Assembly (NCBI RefSeq): GCF_000192745.1
Contig: NC_015259.1
Location: 1,813,001 to 1,877,000, forward strand
Direction: 5' to 3'
DNA: 64,000 nucleotides
Source: Polymorphum gilvum SL003B-26A1
GTDB lineage: Bacteria > Pseudomonadota > Alphaproteobacteria > Rhizobiales > Stappiaceae
Part shown: in pieces, positions 37,160 to 46,963 of the stretch
How positions within the stretch are numbered: position 1 is the first letter of the stretch
Layout of the letters: each line of letters begins with the position of its first letter
The notes under the pieces: model-generated
Databases searched by the model: none
Seen by the model: the letters and a program-made list of their open reading frames with translations, nothing else
Told to the model about the DNA's origin: nothing
Program-made: the position numbers and the translations under genes

Positions 37160-38491
37160 ATGGCATCGGCTGCCGAACAACTCGCGGCAAATCTAAACTT
37201 CTCGGCTTTCGCGAAGGCCGAAGAACTCAAGAAGCGCATCTGGTTCACGCTGGGGGCGCTTTTGGTTTATCGGCTCGGGACTTACATTCCGCTGCCGGGG
37301 ATCAATCCGGAGGCCTTTGCCCAGGCCTTCGGTCAGGCGCAGTCGGGCATCATCGGCATGTTCAACATGTTCGCCGGCGGAGCCGTCGAGCGCATGGCGA
37401 TCTTCGCGCTCGGCATCATGCCGTACATCTCGGCCTCCATCATCATGCAGCTCATGACGTCGGTTGTGCCGTCGCTCGAGCAGCTGAAGAAGGAAGGCGA
37501 CCAGGGTCGCAAGACCATCAACCAGTACACCCGCTACGGGACGGTGCTGCTTGCGACGATGCAGGCCTATGGCATTGCCGTCGGCCTGGAGGGGGCGACC
37601 AACGTGGTTGCCGATCCGGGCTGGTTCTTCCGCATTTCCGCGGTGATCACGCTGGTCGGCGGCACCATGTTCCTGATGTGGCTCGGCGAGCAGATCACTT
37701 CGCGCGGCATCGGCAACGGCATCTCGCTGATCATTTTTGCTGGCATCGTGGCCGGGCTTCCCGCCGCGATCGTCTCGACGCTCGAACTCGGGCGCCAGGG
37801 TGCGCTGGCGACGTGGATCATCCTGATGGTGATCGTGCTCGCCGTGGCGGTGATCGGTCTGATCGTGTTCATGGAGCGGGCGCAGCGCAGGTTGCTGATC
37901 CAGTATCCGAAGCGCCAGGTCGGCAACAAGATGTTCGAGGGCAACACCTCGTTCCTGCCGCTGAAGCTCAACACCGCCGGCGTCATCCCGCCGATCTTCG
38001 CCTCGTCGCTGCTGCTGGTGCCGGCAACGATTTCGGGCTTCTCGTCCGGGACTGGGCCGGAGTGGCTGACGACGGTGACCGCGCTTCTGGGCCACGGCCA
38101 GCCGCTTTACATGCTGTTCTATGCGGCGATGATCGTGTTCTTCTGCTTCTTTTACACGGCGATCGTGTTCAATCCGTCGGACACGGCGGACAACCTCAAG
38201 CGGCATGGCGGCTTCATTCCGGGGATCCGGCCGGGCGAGCGGACGGCGCAGTACATCGACTATGTGCTCACCCGCATCACGGCAGTCGGGGCGATCTACA
38301 TCGTGCTCGTCTGTCTATTACCCGAATTCCTCATTTCCGCGACCGGCGTTCCGTTCTATTTCGGAGGAACCTCGCTGCTGATCGTCGTAAGCGTCACGAT
38401 GGATACCGTCTCCCAGATTCAAGGCCATCTGCTTGCGCACCAGTACGAGGGGCTCGTGAAGAAAGCGAAGCTCAGGGGGAAGCGTAGATGA
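37160..38491 (+). CDS. secY: Preprotein translocase subunit SecY
   Basis: The 443-residue SecY is the channel of the inner-membrane Sec translocon. Ten membrane helices can be traced; diagnostic stretches are [16 protein letters not shown] in the first part, [20 protein letters not shown] around the second helix, [19 protein letters not shown], and the C-terminal [19 protein letters not shown]. The plug region after helix 1 is intact. It follows rplO and overlaps adk by 4 bases. Proteobacteria such as E. coli carry rpmJ here; this order does not. SecE is encoded at 10542. Confidence 0.98.
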   Translation: MASAAEQLAANLNFSAFAKAEELKKRIWFTLGALLVYRLGTYIPLPGINPEAFAQAFGQAQSGIIGMFNMFAGGAVERMAIFALGIMPYISASIIMQLMTSVVPSLEQLKKEGDQGRKTINQYTRYGTVLLATMQAYGIAVGLEGATNVVADPGWFFRISAVITLVGGTMFLMWLGEQITSRGIGNGISLIIFAGIVAGLPAAIVSTLELGRQGALATWIILMVIVLAVAVIGLIVFMERAQRRLLIQYPKRQVGNKMFEGNTSFLPLKLNTAGVIPPIFASSLLLVPATISGFSSGTGPEWLTTVTALLGHGQPLYMLFYAAMIVFFCFFYTAIVFNPSDTADNLKRHGGFIPGIRPGERTAQYIDYVLTRITAVGAIYIVLVCLLPEFLISATGVPFYFGGTSLLIVVSVTMDTVSQIQGHLLAHQYEGLVKKAKLRGKRR

Positions 38492-39078
38492 GGATGATTC
38501 TGCTCGGGCCACCGGGTGCAGGGAAGGGGACCCAGGCTGCGCGCCTGGTCGCCAGGTACAACATCCCGCAACTGTCGACGGGCGACATGCTGCGTGCCGC
38601 TATGGCCGCGGGAACGCCGGTTGGCCTGGCGGCCAAGGAACTGGTGGAATCGGGCAAGCTGGTTCCCGACGACGTGGTCGTCGGGATCATCCGCGACCGG
38701 ATCGAGGAAAAGGACGCGGAGAACGGATTCATTCTCGACGGCTTTCCCCGCACCATCGCTCAGGCCGATGCACTCGGCGAGATGCTGGCGGAGAAGGGCG
38801 TTGCGCTCGACGCCGTGATCGAGTTGCGGGTCGACCAGAGCAAGCTCGTCGATCGGATCATGAAGCGGGCCGAGGAGGCGAAGGCCGCCGGCCAGCCGGT
38901 TCGCAAGGACGACGACCCGGAGGTGTTCAAGGACCGGCTCGATGCCTTCAATCGCGACACCGCGATCGTCGTTCCGTATTATGAAAAGGCGGGATTGCTC
39001 AAGGTCATCGATGGCATGCAGTCCATTGACGCCGTTACCCAAGCGATCGAGTTGGAACTTTCGGCGCTTGACGAATAG
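38488..39078 (+). CDS. adk: Adenylate kinase, short type
   Basis: The 196-residue adenylate kinase interconverts ATP + AMP and 2 ADP in the cytoplasm. The P-loop GPPGAGKGT is at 7-15, followed by [17 protein letters not shown] and [13 protein letters not shown]. The LID is the short form (after [13 protein letters not shown]) without zinc cysteines, which explains why it is shorter than the 214 residues of E. coli. It starts inside the secY stop (ATGA). Placement after secY is common and ties energy balance to translation genes. Confidence 0.97.
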   Translation: MRMILLGPPGAGKGTQAARLVARYNIPQLSTGDMLRAAMAAGTPVGLAAKELVESGKLVPDDVVVGIIRDRIEEKDAENGFILDGFPRTIAQADALGEMLAEKGVALDAVIELRVDQSKLVDRIMKRAEEAKAAGQPVRKDDDPEVFKDRLDAFNRDTAIVVPYYEKAGLLKVIDGMQSIDAVTQAIELELSALDE

Positions 39079-39096
39079 GTGAAGAGCCGCTAAACG
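39068..39096 (+). promoter_or_regulatory. Candidate promoter for the alpha operon, overlapping the end of adk
   Basis: TTGACG (39068-39073), 17 bases, then TAAACG (39091-39096). The -10 is weak. It would allow rpsM-rpsK-rpoA-rplQ to be read separately from the spc genes. Confidence 0.3.
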
Positions 39097-39119
39097 ACGC
39101 GCTCTAGCTTTCAAGGTTC

Positions 39120-39151
39120 GTGCCGCTCCCCAGTTTTCCCGGGGACGGCAC
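39120..39151 (+). terminator. Attenuator-like hairpin between adk and rpsM
   Basis: GTGCCGCTCCCC (39120-39131) pairs with GGGGACGGCAC (39141-39151) with one bulged base, followed by GATCTTTGCTT. The T-run is poor, so partial termination between spc and alpha genes is the most that can be claimed. Confidence 0.45.
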
Positions 39152-39260
39152 GATCTTTGCTTGGTGACTGGCGTACTTAATGCCCTGCAGGGGCCGGCCT
39201 CCACCGGACGCGGGGATAACAATGAACGCGGCGTAACGGCTGCAAGAAATGGAGACGAAC

Positions 39261-39629
39261 GTGGCCCGTATTGCAGGCGTCAATATTCCGACAAACAAGC
39301 GCGTGGTCATCGCGCTTCAGTACATTCATGGCATCGGACCGAAGTTCGCGCAGGAAATCATCGACAAGGTGAACATTGCGCCGGAACGTCGGGTGAATCA
39401 GCTGTCGGATTCGGAAGTGCTCGCGATCCGCGAGACGATCGACCGCGACTACATGGTGGAAGGCGACCTTCGCCGCGACACGGCCATGAACATCAAGCGC
39501 TTGATGGACCTCGGCTGCTACCGCGGCCTGCGTCATCGCCGCGGCCTTCCGGTTCGCGGACAGCGGACCCATACCAACGCCCGGACCCGGAAGGGACCGG
39601 CCAAGCCGATCGCCGGCAAGAAGAAGTAA
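39261..39629 (+). CDS. rpsM: 30S ribosomal protein S13
   Basis: The 122-residue S13 joins the two subunits at bridge B1 and contacts the P-site tRNA. GTG 39261 gives [20 protein letters not shown], the family N-terminus, and has GGAGA 5 bases upstream; the in-frame ATG at 39249 would add four residues and lacks such a site. The core [18 protein letters not shown] and the basic tail [20 protein letters not shown] are intact. It is the first gene of the alpha group. Confidence 0.96.
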   Translation: MARIAGVNIPTNKRVVIALQYIHGIGPKFAQEIIDKVNIAPERRVNQLSDSEVLAIRETIDRDYMVEGDLRRDTAMNIKRLMDLGCYRGLRHRRGLPVRGQRTHTNARTRKGPAKPIAGKKK

Positions 39630-39695
39630 TCCGGCGCATATCCGGTGGAGCCGCCGGCACTACGGCGGTGTAGAGATCGAGAGTAAGGACACAGA

Positions 39696-40085
39696 ATGGC
39701 TAAGGACACGACGCGCGTGCGTCGCCGCGAACGCAAGAACATCTCTTCCGGCGTCGCGCATGTGAATTCGACGTTCAACAACACGATGATCACGATCACC
39801 GACGCCCAGGGGAACACGATTTCCTGGTCTTCCGCCGGTGCGCTCGGCTTCAAGGGTTCGCGCAAGTCGACCCCCTACGCCGCTCAGGTTGCTGCCGAGG
39901 ACGCCGCCCGCAAAGCGACCGAGCACGGCATGCGCACCCTCGAAGTGGAGGTGCGTGGCCCGGGTTCGGGTCGCGAATCGGCACTGCGCGCCCTGCAGGC
40001 CGCTGGCTTCCTGATCACCTCGATCCGTGATGTCACGCCGATTCCGCACAACGGCTGCCGTCCGCGCAAGCGTCGCCGCGTCTGA
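39696..40085 (+). CDS. rpsK: 30S ribosomal protein S11
   Basis: The 129-residue S11 forms the platform near the E site. It begins [20 protein letters not shown], has [19 protein letters not shown] and [20 protein letters not shown], and ends [11 protein letters not shown]; the Asn-Gly pair ([11 protein letters not shown]) is the site of isoaspartate formation known in E. coli. rpsD is not here, as is typical for alphaproteobacteria, so S4-type control of this operon is unlikely. rpoA follows after 88 bases. Confidence 0.97.
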   Translation: MAKDTTRVRRRERKNISSGVAHVNSTFNNTMITITDAQGNTISWSSAGALGFKGSRKSTPYAAQVAAEDAARKATEHGMRTLEVEVRGPGSGRESALRALQAAGFLITSIRDVTPIPHNGCRPRKRRRV

Positions 40086-40173
40086 GACATCGTCCCAGAT
40101 ATCCGATTTCTCCAATGGCGAAGAATGGCCGGGGGTGTTCATCTCCCGGCGGGACAGCCGAAGGGGCAAGAAC

Positions 40174-41196
40174 GTGACCATTCAGAAGAACTGGCAAGAG
40201 CTGATCAAGCCGACCAAGCTGGACGTGAAGCCCGGCGAAGATCCGCGCTTCGTTGCTACGGTCGTTGCCGAGCCGCTCGAGCGCGGCTACGGCCTGACGC
40301 TTGGCAACGCGCTGCGGCGCATTCTGCTGTCCTCGCTTCAGGGCGCCGCGGTGACCGCCGTCCAGATCGACGGCGTGCTGCACGAATTCTCGTCCATTCC
40401 GGGCGTTCGCGAAGACGTGACGGACATTGTCCTGAACATCAAGGAAATCGCCATACGCATGGAAGGCGAGGGGCCCAAGCGCATGGTCGTGCGCAAGCAG
40501 GGACCTGGGCTGGTGACCGCCGGCGACATCCAGACAGTCGGCGATGTCGAGGTGCTCAATCCGGAACTCGTCCTGTGCACCCTCGACGAGGGCGCGGAAA
40601 TCCGGATGGAGTTCACGGTCAACACGGGCAAGGGCTATGTTCCGTCCGACCGTAACCGTCCGGAAGACGCACCGATCGGCCTGATTCCGGTCGACAGCCT
40701 GTATTCCCCGGTCAAGAAGGTATCGTACAAGGTCGAGGCGACCCGCGAAGGTCAGGTCCTCGACTATGACAAGCTGACGCTCACGGTCGAGACGGACGGA
40801 TCGGTCAAGCCGGACGATGCGGTCGCCTATGCCGCGCGCATCCTTCAGGACCAGTTGTCGATCTTCGTCAATTTCGAGGAGCCGAAGCGCGAGGTCGCCG
40901 AGGATCACGTTCCGGAACTGGCGTTCAATCCGGCACTGCTCAAGAAGGTCGACGAACTGGAGCTTTCCGTCCGGTCGGCCAACTGCCTGAAGAACGACAA
41001 CATCGTCTATATCGGGGATCTCATCCAGAAGACCGAAGCCGAAATGCTCCGCACGCCGAACTTCGGTCGCAAGTCGCTCAACGAGATCAAGGAAGTTCTC
41101 GCCCAGATGGGTCTGCATCTCGGCATGGACGTCGCCAACTGGCCGCCGGAGAACATCGAGGATCTCGCCAAGCGTTACGAGGATCATCAGTACTGA
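40174..41196 (+). CDS. rpoA: DNA-directed RNA polymerase subunit alpha
   Basis: The 340-residue alpha subunit dimerises to nucleate RNA polymerase assembly and contacts activators and UP-element DNA. The GTG at 40174 gives [20 protein letters not shown] and has AAGGGG upstream. The N-terminal domain contains [20 protein letters not shown]. The C-terminal domain contains [20 protein letters not shown], with the DNA-contacting Arg, and [20 protein letters not shown]. Its length is normal. rplQ follows after 77 bases, so polymerase and ribosome genes remain linked to the end of the cluster. Confidence 0.98.
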   Translation: MTIQKNWQELIKPTKLDVKPGEDPRFVATVVAEPLERGYGLTLGNALRRILLSSLQGAAVTAVQIDGVLHEFSSIPGVREDVTDIVLNIKEIAIRMEGEGPKRMVVRKQGPGLVTAGDIQTVGDVEVLNPELVLCTLDEGAEIRMEFTVNTGKGYVPSDRNRPEDAPIGLIPVDSLYSPVKKVSYKVEATREGQVLDYDKLTLTVETDGSVKPDDAVAYAARILQDQLSIFVNFEEPKREVAEDHVPELAFNPALLKKVDELELSVRSANCLKNDNIVYIGDLIQKTEAEMLRTPNFGRKSLNEIKEVLAQMGLHLGMDVANWPPENIEDLAKRYEDHQY

Positions 41197-41273
41197 GGGG
41201 CGCAAGCGCCCCTGTCGGATCAACAGGGCGGCGGCCGGACAGAGCCGCCTAGGACCAGAAAGAGGAGAGGGCC

Positions 41274-41699
41274 ATGCGCCACGGTAAATCCGGCCGCAAG
41301 CTCAACCGGACTTCCAGCCACCGTACCGCGATGTTCGCGAACATGGCTGCTTCGCTGATCAGGCACGAACAGATCGTGACGACGCTGCCGAAGGCCAAGG
41401 AACTGAAGCCGATCATGGACAAGCTCGTCACGCTGGGCAAGCGCGGCGACCTGCATGCCCGCCGCCAGGCGATCTCGCAGGTGCGCGACGTTGCGATGGT
41501 GCGCAAGCTGTTCGATACGCTCGCCGATCGCTACAAGGAGCGTCCGGGTGGCTATACCCGCGTGCTGAAGGCCGGTTTCCGGTATGGCGACAGTGCGCCG
41601 ATGGCGGTCATCGAACTCGTCGACCGTGATGTCGAGGCGCGCGGCGCAGAGGATCGGGCGCGAGTCGAAGCTCAGGAAGCTGCGGAAAACGCTGCGTAA
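41274..41699 (+). CDS. rplQ: 50S ribosomal protein L17
   Basis: The 141-residue L17 lies near the tunnel exit. It starts [20 protein letters not shown], the absolutely typical opening, has [20 protein letters not shown], and carries [21 protein letters not shown] short Ala/Glu-rich tail brings it above the 127 residues of E. coli. AGGAGAG lies before the ATG. A strong terminator follows, making this the last gene of the translation cluster. Confidence 0.98.
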   Translation: MRHGKSGRKLNRTSSHRTAMFANMAASLIRHEQIVTTLPKAKELKPIMDKLVTLGKRGDLHARRQAISQVRDVAMVRKLFDTLADRYKERPGGYTRVLKAGFRYGDSAPMAVIELVDRDVEARGAEDRARVEAQEAAENAA

Positions 41700-41727
41700 G
41701 AATTCGCGGCAGCGAAGACTTAAGAGG

Positions 41728-41757
41728 AGGCGGACCCTTGGTCCGCCTTTTTCTTTT
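41728..41757 (+). terminator. Rho-independent terminator after rplQ
   Basis: A 9-base stem, AGGCGGACC/GGTCCGCCT with a CTT loop, is followed by TTTTCTTTT. It is the best terminator in the window and closes the ribosomal cluster 28 bases after the rplQ stop. Confidence 0.92.
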
Positions 41758-41882
41758 CGGCCTGATTCCGGCCGCGATTCGACTTTCTTCCAATTCGGAG
41801 AACGTGATTATCCGTATTTTAAGACAGTGTGCCCCATTGTCCGTTCAGCAATTCTAAGCTGTGGGATGCCGGGGATTTGTCA

Positions 41883-44066
41883 ATGAAGAGTGCCGATACT
41901 GCCGGTCCGCGCAAGTCGCGGAAGCTTTTTCGTCTGTCCGTGAACATTCCGGTCCTGATGGTGGGTCTGACGCTGTCGGCCTGCGTCGCCGTCGGCGTGA
42001 TCGGCTACCTGAATGGACGCGACGGCCTTCAGAAGGCTGCCGAGGCAGAGCTTGCCATGGTGGTCAAGGCCAAGCAGGCGCTGGTCAACGCACGGCTGAC
42101 CGCGCTGCGGTCCGATCTGTCCAATATCGCATCGAGCGCCAATGCTGCGCTCGCCGTCACCGATCTGGCCGGCACGCTGAGCAACCTCGATAAAGAACGC
42201 GCCGACATCCTGGGCTACTACAGCAAGGAAGGATCGTCGGCGTCGGAGCGGGCTGAGCTTACCGGGTCGAATCACAAGACGATGTACTCGTGGCGCCATT
42301 CGGAAGTGCACGGCTCCTTCGCCACGGCCTGGCGGCACGGCGGCTATGCCGACATCTACGCGATCACGCCGGACGGCTTCATCCTCTACTCGGTGACCAA
42401 GTCCGGCGACTTCCTTAAATCGGTCAAGGATGCCGACATCGCAGGGTCGGCCCTGGCCAAGGTGTTCGACATGGCGTCGACCTTGCCGTCCGGTGAGCAG
42501 GCAGTGTCGGACTTCTCGGCCTATGGCCCGGCGGGCGGGGCACCGTCGCTGTTCATCGCCGAGCCGGTGCATGTGAAATCGTTCGGCGATTCCAAATACA
42601 GCGGCGTCATCGTGATGCGGATCGAGACGTCGCTCATCGACGGCATCGTCGGCGACCGTGAAGGCATGGGCGAGACCGGGCAGGTCTATGTGGCCGGTCC
42701 GGACGGGACCATCGTTTCGAACCTGCCTCTGGCAGGAGAGCCGACCGCGCTCAAGCGCAGCACGTCGGCGGCGCCGGTCACCTCGGCCCTGTCCGGAACG
42801 GCTGCCGCTGCCGTGGTGAAGGGTGAGGACGGAGTCGATCGGCTTACCGTCGCAAGCCCGGTGTCCTTCATGGGGCAGACCTGGGCGATCGTGGCGGAAA
42901 AGACGGTCGAGGAGACGCTGGCGAGCGTGATCGAAATGCGCAATTCGATGATGCTGTGGACGCTGATCACCGTCGCGATCGCAGCGTTGATCGCGCTGCT
43001 GTTCTCGCGCAGCATCACCCGGCCGCTGACCACCCTGGTCAGCGCGCTCGAGGCGATCGCCGGCGGGAATCTCAATACCGAAATCAGCGCCGCCAAGCGC
43101 GGCGACGAAATCGGCGACATTGGCCGCGCTGTCCTGAAGATCCGCGAGAATGCCGCAGCCGAGCAGGAGGAGAGGGCCCAGGAGGAAGCACGGCTCGCGC
43201 GGTCCCAGGCCGAACAGCGCCAGGAGATGCTGTCCGGGCTTGCATCGGAGTTCGAAGCTTCCGTCGGCAATGTGGTCGAGGCCGTGTCCCGTTCGGTCGC
43301 CACTCTGCAGGAAGCAGCGACCGAGATGCAGCACATGACCGTGTCGGCAGGCGATAGTGCGTCGCGGGCCGCCGAGATCTCCAATCAGGCCATGGAGGAG
43401 GTGCAGTCGATCGCGACCGCATCGGATCAGCTGTCAAGCTCGATCCAGCAGATCTCCGAACTCATCGCCCGATCCTCGAGCGTGGCCCAGACGGCGACGA
43501 TCCGCGCCCAGGCGACCAACAGCACGGTCCGCTCGCTGGCCGAGGCTGCCAACCGCATCGGCGAGGTGGTGACGCTGATCAGCGACATCGCCGACCAGAC
43601 CAATCTGCTCGCGCTCAACGCGACCATCGAGGCGGCCCGGGCCGGCGAGGCAGGCCGCGGCTTTGCCGTCGTCGCCTCCGAGGTCAAGGAACTGGCGTCG
43701 CAGACCGGCAAGGCGACCGAAGAGATCCAGCAGCAGATCGACGCGATTCGCAGCGCCACCGAAGACGCCGTCGGGGCGATCGCGGAGATCCAGGAAACGA
43801 TCAACGAGATCACCATGTCGGTCACCGAGGTGTCCTCGGCCGTTGAAGAGCAGAGTGCGGCGACGCGCGGCATTGCGGACAACACGCAGCGGGCGGCCCG
43901 GGGCACGGCGGAAGTGTCCAGCGATATCCGCAACGTCAACGACGTTACCGAACGCACGAGTAAGGCGGCCGAAGGCTTCGTCGCTTCCGCCGACGATCTG
44001 TCCCGGCAGGCCAGCCACCTCGACGAAGAGGTGCGGGCGTTCCTGGCGCAGGTCCGCTCGGCCTGA
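41883..44066 (+). CDS. Methyl-accepting chemotaxis protein (Cache-type sensor, HAMP, signalling domain)
   Basis: A 727-residue chemoreceptor in the inner membrane. TM1 (about 20-43) is followed by a periplasmic ligand region of roughly 310 residues with a Cache-like layout (YADIYAITPDGFILYSV, VYVAGPDGTIVSNLP), then TM2 (about 355-378), a HAMP linker (ITRPLTTLVSALEAIAGGNL) and a long coiled-coil signalling domain. The receptor tip is IADQTNLLALNATIEAARAG with GRGFAVVASEVKELA (about 560-605). There is no C-terminal NWETF-type pentapeptide for CheR. ATG 41883 gives a short cytoplasmic start before TM1; an earlier in-frame start at 41829 is less likely. It stands alone, between the rplQ terminator and a Do-type protease. 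The ligand is unknown. Confidence 0.93.
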   Translation: MKSADTAGPRKSRKLFRLSVNIPVLMVGLTLSACVAVGVIGYLNGRDGLQKAAEAELAMVVKAKQALVNARLTALRSDLSNIASSANAALAVTDLAGTLSNLDKERADILGYYSKEGSSASERAELTGSNHKTMYSWRHSEVHGSFATAWRHGGYADIYAITPDGFILYSVTKSGDFLKSVKDADIAGSALAKVFDMASTLPSGEQAVSDFSAYGPAGGAPSLFIAEPVHVKSFGDSKYSGVIVMRIETSLIDGIVGDREGMGETGQVYVAGPDGTIVSNLPLAGEPTALKRSTSAAPVTSALSGTAAAAVVKGEDGVDRLTVASPVSFMGQTWAIVAEKTVEETLASVIEMRNSMMLWTLITVAIAALIALLFSRSITRPLTTLVSALEAIAGGNLNTEISAAKRGDEIGDIGRAVLKIRENAAAEQEERAQEEARLARSQAEQRQEMLSGLASEFEASVGNVVEAVSRSVATLQEAATEMQHMTVSAGDSASRAAEISNQAMEEVQSIATASDQLSSSIQQISELIARSSSVAQTATIRAQATNSTVRSLAEAANRIGEVVTLISDIADQTNLLALNATIEAARAGEAGRGFAVVASEVKELASQTGKATEEIQQQIDAIRSATEDAVGAIAEIQETINEITMSVTEVSSAVEEQSAATRGIADNTQRAARGTAEVSSDIRNVNDVTERTSKAAEGFVASADDLSRQASHLDEEVRAFLAQVRSA

Positions 44067-44075
44067 TCGGCTCCG

Positions 44076-44101
44076 ATGGCCGGCCCGCTGCGGCCGGCCA
44101 T
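44076..44101 (+). terminator. Hairpin after the chemoreceptor gene
   Basis: ATGGCCGGCC (44076-44085) pairs perfectly with GGCCGGCCAT (44092-44101) around 6 bases, 9 bases after the stop. The 10-base stem is strong but no T-run follows, so its role as a terminator is tentative. Confidence 0.55.
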
Positions 44102-44185
44102 TGGCATTGCACCCTTCCGTGTCTATCTGGCATGTATCGGATCCGGCCCTTCGGCCGGATTCGTCGTTGATGAAGGGATAGGTTC

Positions 44186-45625
44186 ATGCTCGCAGCCCGA
44201 CGCGCCGGAACGAGCCGGAGCCTGGGGGGCGTCTGGCTCCTCGGCCTGGCCCTTGTTCTCTGGAACAGCCTGCCGGCAGCGGCGCAGGAGCGAGCCGTTC
44301 CCCAGAGCGCTGCCGAGATCACGCTGTCCTTCGCCCCGGTGGTCAAGACGGTCGCCCCGGCCGTGGTCAACGTCTACGCCAGCCGGACGGTCGTCCAGCA
44401 GCCGGTGTCGCCTTTTTTCGACGATCCGTTCTTCCGGCGTTTCTTCGGCGGTCCAGGCCCCGATTTCGGCCGGCCGCGCGAACGGGTGCAATCCTCGCTC
44501 GGCTCGGGGGTCATCATCTCGGCCGACGGGACGATCGTGACCAACAACCACGTCATCAAGGATGCCGACCAGGTCCGCGTCGCCTTGGCGGATCGGCGCG
44601 AGTTCGATGCCGACATCGTGCTCAAGGACGAACGCACGGATCTTGCCGTGCTCAAGATCCGCGAGCCGGGCAGCTATCCGAGCGTCGAGTTCGCGGATTC
44701 CGACGGTCTCGAGGTCGGCGACATCGTCCTGGCGATCGGCAATCCGTTCGGTGTCGGCCAGACGGTGACGCAGGGCATCGTCTCCGCGCTGGCGCGCACG
44801 CGGGTCGGCGTCACCGACTACCAGTTCTTCATCCAGACCGATGCGGCGATCAATCCGGGCAATTCCGGCGGCGCGCTGGTCGATATGAAGGGGCATCTGG
44901 TCGGCATCAACACCGCCATCTTTTCCCGTTCGGGCGGCTCCAACGGCATCGGCTTCGCGATTCCCTCCAACATGGTCCGGTTCGTTGCCACGGCGGCGAC
45001 CGACGGCAAGGTGCAGCGGCCCTGGCTGGGCGCGTCGGTCCAGACGGTCGGTGCCGAGATCGCCGAGGCGCTCGGGCTCGACCGTCCGCGCGGCGTGCTA
45101 CTTACCCAGATCCATCCGGAATCGCCGGCCAGGGACGCGGGACTGAAGATCGGCGACCTGGTGACGGCCATAGATGGCGCCGAAGTGCTTGATCCCGATT
45201 CCTTCGGCTACCGTTTCGGGACCAAGGCGATCGGGGGCAGGGCAACCTTCACCTTCCTGCGTGGCGGGAAGGAACTGACCGCCGAGGTCGTGCTGATGGC
45301 CGCACCGGAGAGCGTGCCTCGGGATGTGCGAGTGATCCGGACCTACTCGCCCTTCGAGGGAGCTACGGTCATGAACCTGTCGCCTGCCGTCGCGGAGGAA
45401 CTCGGTCTCGGCCTGCTCGAGGAAGGCGTCGTCATCGCCGAGATCGCACCGGGATCCCCCGCCGCGCAGGTCGGCCTGCAAGCCGGCGACGTCGTCGTTT
45501 CGGTCAACGAGGAAGCGGTAGACAGCACCCGCAGACTCGAGCGGCTGGCGCGGGACAGGCCGCGGCTCTGGCGTCTGGAAATCAGGCGCGGCGGCGAGAC
45601 GTCCCGGATCGTGCTGCGCGGCTGA
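44186..45625 (+). CDS. Do/DegQ-type periplasmic serine protease (HtrA family)
   Basis: A 479-residue HtrA-family protease that should degrade or refold damaged proteins in the periplasm. A signal peptide covers residues 1-33 (cleavage likely after LPAAA). The trypsin-like domain has the catalytic triad His122 (TNNHVI), Asp152 (RTDLAVLKI) and Ser227 (NPGNSGGAL). Two PDZ domains follow (about 280-370 and 390-475). The activation loop region PFFDDPFFRRFFGGPGPDFG (76-95) is the typical Phe-rich LA-loop segment. Spacing to rarA is 9 bases, so the two are probably transcribed together. Members of this order commonly carry this pair just after rplQ. Confidence 0.93.
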   Translation: MLAARRAGTSRSLGGVWLLGLALVLWNSLPAAAQERAVPQSAAEITLSFAPVVKTVAPAVVNVYASRTVVQQPVSPFFDDPFFRRFFGGPGPDFGRPRERVQSSLGSGVIISADGTIVTNNHVIKDADQVRVALADRREFDADIVLKDERTDLAVLKIREPGSYPSVEFADSDGLEVGDIVLAIGNPFGVGQTVTQGIVSALARTRVGVTDYQFFIQTDAAINPGNSGGALVDMKGHLVGINTAIFSRSGGSNGIGFAIPSNMVRFVATAATDGKVQRPWLGASVQTVGAEIAEALGLDRPRGVLLTQIHPESPARDAGLKIGDLVTAIDGAEVLDPDSFGYRFGTKAIGGRATFTFLRGGKELTAEVVLMAAPESVPRDVRVIRTYSPFEGATVMNLSPAVAEELGLGLLEEGVVIAEIAPGSPAAQVGLQAGDVVVSVNEEAVDSTRRLERLARDRPRLWRLEIRRGGETSRIVLRG

Positions 45626-45634
45626 GGAGGTAGG

Positions 45635-46945
45635 GTGAGCGACCTGTTTTCCGCTTCCGGACTGGCAACGAGCGGACCACGTCCGCTGGCCGATCGCCTG
45701 CGACCCAGGCGGCTGGAGGACGTCGTCGGGCAGGACCACCTGCTCGGCCCCGAGGGAACATTGTCCCGCATGCTGAAGACGCGGACGCTCGGATCGTTGA
45801 TCTTCTGGGGGCCGCCGGGAACCGGCAAGACGACCATCGCGCGGCTTCTGGCCGATGCCACCGACCTTGCCTTCGAACAGATCTCGGCGATCTTCTCCGG
45901 CGTCGCGGACCTCAAGAAGGTGTTCGAGACGGCGCGGGCGCGGCGCATGGGCGGGCGCGGCACGCTGCTGTTCGTCGACGAGATCCATCGCTTCAACCGC
46001 GCCCAGCAGGACAGTTTCCTGCCCGTGATGGAGGACGGCACGATCACCCTCGTCGGCGCGACGACCGAAAACCCGTCGTTCGAGCTGAACGCCGCGCTGC
46101 TGTCACGCTCCCACGTGATGACCTTCCATCCGCTGAATGCGGCAGCCCTGGAGCGGCTGCTGGAGCGAGCGGAGACCGAGGAGGGCAAGGCTCTGCCGCT
46201 CACCGACGAGGCGCGCGCGGTTCTCATCCGCATGGCCGACGGCGACGGCCGTTCGGCCTTGACGCTGGCGGAGGACGTCTGGCGCGCGGCCGGGGAAGGG
46301 GAAGTCTTCGACGCCGAGCGGCTGCAGGCGATCGTGCAGCGGCGGGCTCCGATCTACGACAAGAGCCAGGACGGCCACTACAACCTGATCTCCGCCCTGC
46401 ACAAGTCGGTGCGCGGCTCCGATCCCGACGCGGCGCTGTACTGGTTCTGCCGGATGCTCGACGGCGGCGAGGACCCGATGTACCTGGCGCGGCGCCTGAT
46501 CCGCATGGCGGTCGAGGATATCGGCCTCGGCGATCCTCATGCGCTCGTGCAGGCGAACGGCGCGCGCGATGCCTATCAGATGCTCGGGTCGCCCGAAGGC
46601 GAACTCGCCCTGGCGCAATGTGTCGTCTACCTGGCGACGGCGCCGAAGTCGAACGGCGTCTATGTCGCGTTCAAGGCTGCCATGCGCGCAGCCAGGTCGA
46701 ACGGGTCCCTGCTGCCGCCCAAGCACATCCTCAACGCGCCGACGAAACTGATGAAGACGGAAGGCTACGGCGAAGGCTATCAGTACGACCATGACGCTCC
46801 GGAAGGCTTTTCCGGACAGGATTACTTCCCCGAGGCGATGGGGCGCATGACCTTCTACGATCCGCCCGACCGCGGCTTCGAACGGGAAATCCGAAAGCGG
46901 CTCGACTACTGGACCAAGCTGAGACGCGAGCGGGCCGGCCGTTAG
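45635..46945 (+). CDS. rarA: Replication-associated recombination protein RarA (MgsA)
   Basis: A 436-residue AAA+ ATPase of the RarA/MgsA/WRNIP1 family, which acts at stalled replication forks. The GTG at 45635 gives MSDLFSASGL. The opening PLADRLRPRRLEDVVGQDHL matches the family, Walker A GPPGTGKT is at 59-66, Walker B VDEIHRFN begins at 114, and sensor 1 is GATTENPSFE. The C-terminal clamp-loader-like tetramerisation part has GSDPDAALYWFCRMLDGGED and MKTEGYGEGYQYDHD, diagnostic for RarA rather than RuvB or DnaX. It follows the Do-type protease directly and converges on an SDR gene. Confidence 0.96.
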   Translation: MSDLFSASGLATSGPRPLADRLRPRRLEDVVGQDHLLGPEGTLSRMLKTRTLGSLIFWGPPGTGKTTIARLLADATDLAFEQISAIFSGVADLKKVFETARARRMGGRGTLLFVDEIHRFNRAQQDSFLPVMEDGTITLVGATTENPSFELNAALLSRSHVMTFHPLNAAALERLLERAETEEGKALPLTDEARAVLIRMADGDGRSALTLAEDVWRAAGEGEVFDAERLQAIVQRRAPIYDKSQDGHYNLISALHKSVRGSDPDAALYWFCRMLDGGEDPMYLARRLIRMAVEDIGLGDPHALVQANGARDAYQMLGSPEGELALAQCVVYLATAPKSNGVYVAFKAAMRAARSNGSLLPPKHILNAPTKLMKTEGYGEGYQYDHDAPEGFSGQDYFPEAMGRMTFYDPPDRGFEREIRKRLDYWTKLRRERAGR

Positions 46946-46954
46946 GGCCGGCCC
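46932..46954. terminator. Hairpin spanning the rarA stop codon, between convergent genes
   Basis: GGGCCGGCC (46932-46940) pairs with GGCCGGCCC (46946-46954) around GTTAG, so the loop contains the rarA stop codon. It lies between convergent rarA and the SDR gene and could slow polymerase from both sides. There is no T-run. Confidence 0.4.
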
Positions 46955-46963
46955 CGCACGCCG

